From Bolinopsis microptera (taxonomy: Eukaryota; Ctenophora; Tentaculata; Lobata; Bolinopsidae), in assembly GCF_026151205.1 (NCBI RefSeq), contig NC_087074.1, forward strand, positions 10,201,226-10,265,225: 64,000 nt of DNA. The letters are read 5' to 3'. The notes beneath the pieces were generated by a model that worked only from the letters and a program-made list of their open reading frames with translations, was not told the origin of the DNA and ran no database searches. The position numbers and the translations under genes are program-made. Shown here piece by piece: positions 63,049 through 64,000 of the stretch; positions within the stretch are counted from its first letter, which is position 1; every line of letters begins with the position of its first letter.

Positions 63049-64000
63049 ATGAGTGAAATTGCTAAGCAAAAAGCATCAGAGGATGGTTCAATCACTGACA
63101 TGGTAAAACAGACACATCAGTTGGTTGAACAACTCCAGAAGATCAGTGATAAGCCGGAGGTAACATCTCACAAGAACGAGGAGCTAATGAAAAGGATCGA
63201 AGACAAGCTCCAGGCACTAACCGAAAGTGAGACAACTTTCCAGACCCAACTTAACAGTTTAGGTAGTCAAATACAGGATCTTAAAGCATCTCCTCAATCC
63301 AGAGCACCACCTGTGGCTGAGAAACACTCTCCTCCACCACATACTCTCTTACAACCTGACCAGCCTACCCCTCATATAGCACATGACCAGGTGCCTGTAA
63401 CGGAAATCAAGCCAGATTTCATTCTGACAACTGAATCTGATAAAATTACTGCCTTTCTTCAGTCATGTTCCTTCGAATCAGAGAACGGTCACTCTGTCAT
63501 TTCATTTGGCAATCCCTACCACTACACTGGTTCTAAATCTTCAAAAAATGTTCCACCGATTCCTGAGGAACTTAAACCATTATTTGATGAAATGAACAAA
63601 GTACAAACTGAGCTGTACAATAAGTGCTACCCGGAGCAGCCCCACCTGACGGCCCCAGTTATTAACTCATGTCTCATCAACAGATATGATGGCCCTGATA
63701 GTCACCTACCTAATCATTCAGACCGTGAAGTGACCATCCATCCGGAATCCTCAATTTTTACTTTGTCTCTCGGCCAGAGTTGTAACATCAAGTTCACTGA
63801 ATGTGACTCTGGAACTGAATCTTCTTATGAATGTTTAGACCGCTCCTTGTACATAATGAGCCGTAGATCACAAGAAGTTTACAGCCATATGATTGAGCGT
63901 GGCTCAATATCAGATGGCATTAGATACTCGCTGACCTTTCGTGCTGTTAGCTGGACTAATAAAAATTGCACAAGTTTACATGGTGATTCAAACACAGGCC
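63049..64000 (+). CDS. LINE-type protein: coiled coil + AlkB-like dioxygenase + start of SGNH domain (partial)
   Basis: Open from the first ATG at 63049 to the window end (317 codons, no stop). Residues about 1-85 form a Gln/Glu/Lys-rich coiled coil, followed by a Pro-rich linker. About 125-305 is AlkB-like: FNSCLIN-type strand as INSCLINRYDGPDS, H-x-D as NHSDRE, FTLSLGQSCNIKF, a later His near SHMIERGS, and the Arg strand as RYSLTFRAVSW. The frame ends with LHGDSNTG, which looks like block I (GDS) of an SGNH hydrolase. This AlkB plus esterase layout is known from ORF proteins of some invertebrate non-LTR retrotransposons. An in-frame TAA lies at about 62973. Could also be a domesticated copy; the window stops before any reverse transcriptase. 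Confidence 0.75.
   Translation, partial: MSEIAKQKASEDGSITDMVKQTHQLVEQLQKISDKPEVTSHKNEELMKRIEDKLQALTESETTFQTQLNSLGSQIQDLKASPQSRAPPVAEKHSPPPHTLLQPDQPTPHIAHDQVPVTEIKPDFILTTESDKITAFLQSCSFESENGHSVISFGNPYHYTGSKSSKNVPPIPEELKPLFDEMNKVQTELYNKCYPEQPHLTAPVINSCLINRYDGPDSHLPNHSDREVTIHPESSIFTLSLGQSCNIKFTECDSGTESSYECLDRSLYIMSRRSQEVYSHMIERGSISDGIRYSLTFRAVSWTNKNCTSLHGDSNTG

Noticed and set aside
1-64000. tRNA genes, CRISPR arrays and bacterial-type operons
   Set aside because: None seen: no convincing A/B-box cloverleaf, no spaced direct repeats with unique spacers, and gene structure is eukaryotic.

Overview
The window looks like nuclear DNA of an invertebrate metazoan. Genes have short exons, GT-AG introns and large repeat-filled introns; the DNA is AT-rich and full of transposon debris. 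Orphan class A receptors without the usual TM3 Cys, TTAGGG-like interstitial repeats and a retroelement protein with an AlkB-type domain are compatible with a cnidarian or another early-branching animal. That placement is inference; nothing here proves it.

Region by region. 0.9-10.9 kb (+): a complete 13-exon BTB-BACK-Kelch gene (615 aa). Its introns hold an antisense PARP-like coding segment, pieces of a decayed membrane-protein gene, a Helitron-like copy and a pogo/Tc1-like transposon. 11.7-20.9 kb (-): a tandemly duplicated locus with two nearly identical intronless rhodopsin-type receptors (units A and B), each followed by a broken copy of the same membrane-protein gene, plus a third, truncated unit C; a LINE tail separates A from B. 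21.5-45.6 kb (-): one large gene, rebuilt here from eight exons with agreeing phases, encoding a predicted 1571-aa Tudor-PHD-(long disordered region)-MYND protein. Its introns contain a 7.6-kb inverted-repeat (foldback-like) element made of 184-bp tandem repeats, a 2.2-kb array of an 18-bp unit, and a nested opposite-strand single-exon gene for a type II membrane protein with a ricin-type lectin domain in front of a GT12-like glycosyltransferase. A 16-bp minisatellite starts right after its stop codon.

45.6-57.0 kb: intergenic, with a Helitron-like copy and a nest of transposons interrupting a 34-bp minisatellite. 57.0-62.3 kb (-): two tandem paralogues of a two-exon, Cys-rich protein with N-terminal PPxY motifs; the intron of the second has been enlarged by three insertions. 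62.9-64.0 kb (+): 5' part of an open reading frame with coiled coil, AlkB-like dioxygenase domain and the start of a possible SGNH hydrolase, typical of a LINE-encoded protein, running off the window.

The genes do not form a pathway. The linking themes are nested antisense genes inside long introns, local duplication (receptors, Cys-rich pair) and repeat-driven intron growth. Exon models were built by eye from reading frame, splice sites and phase, without transcript data.
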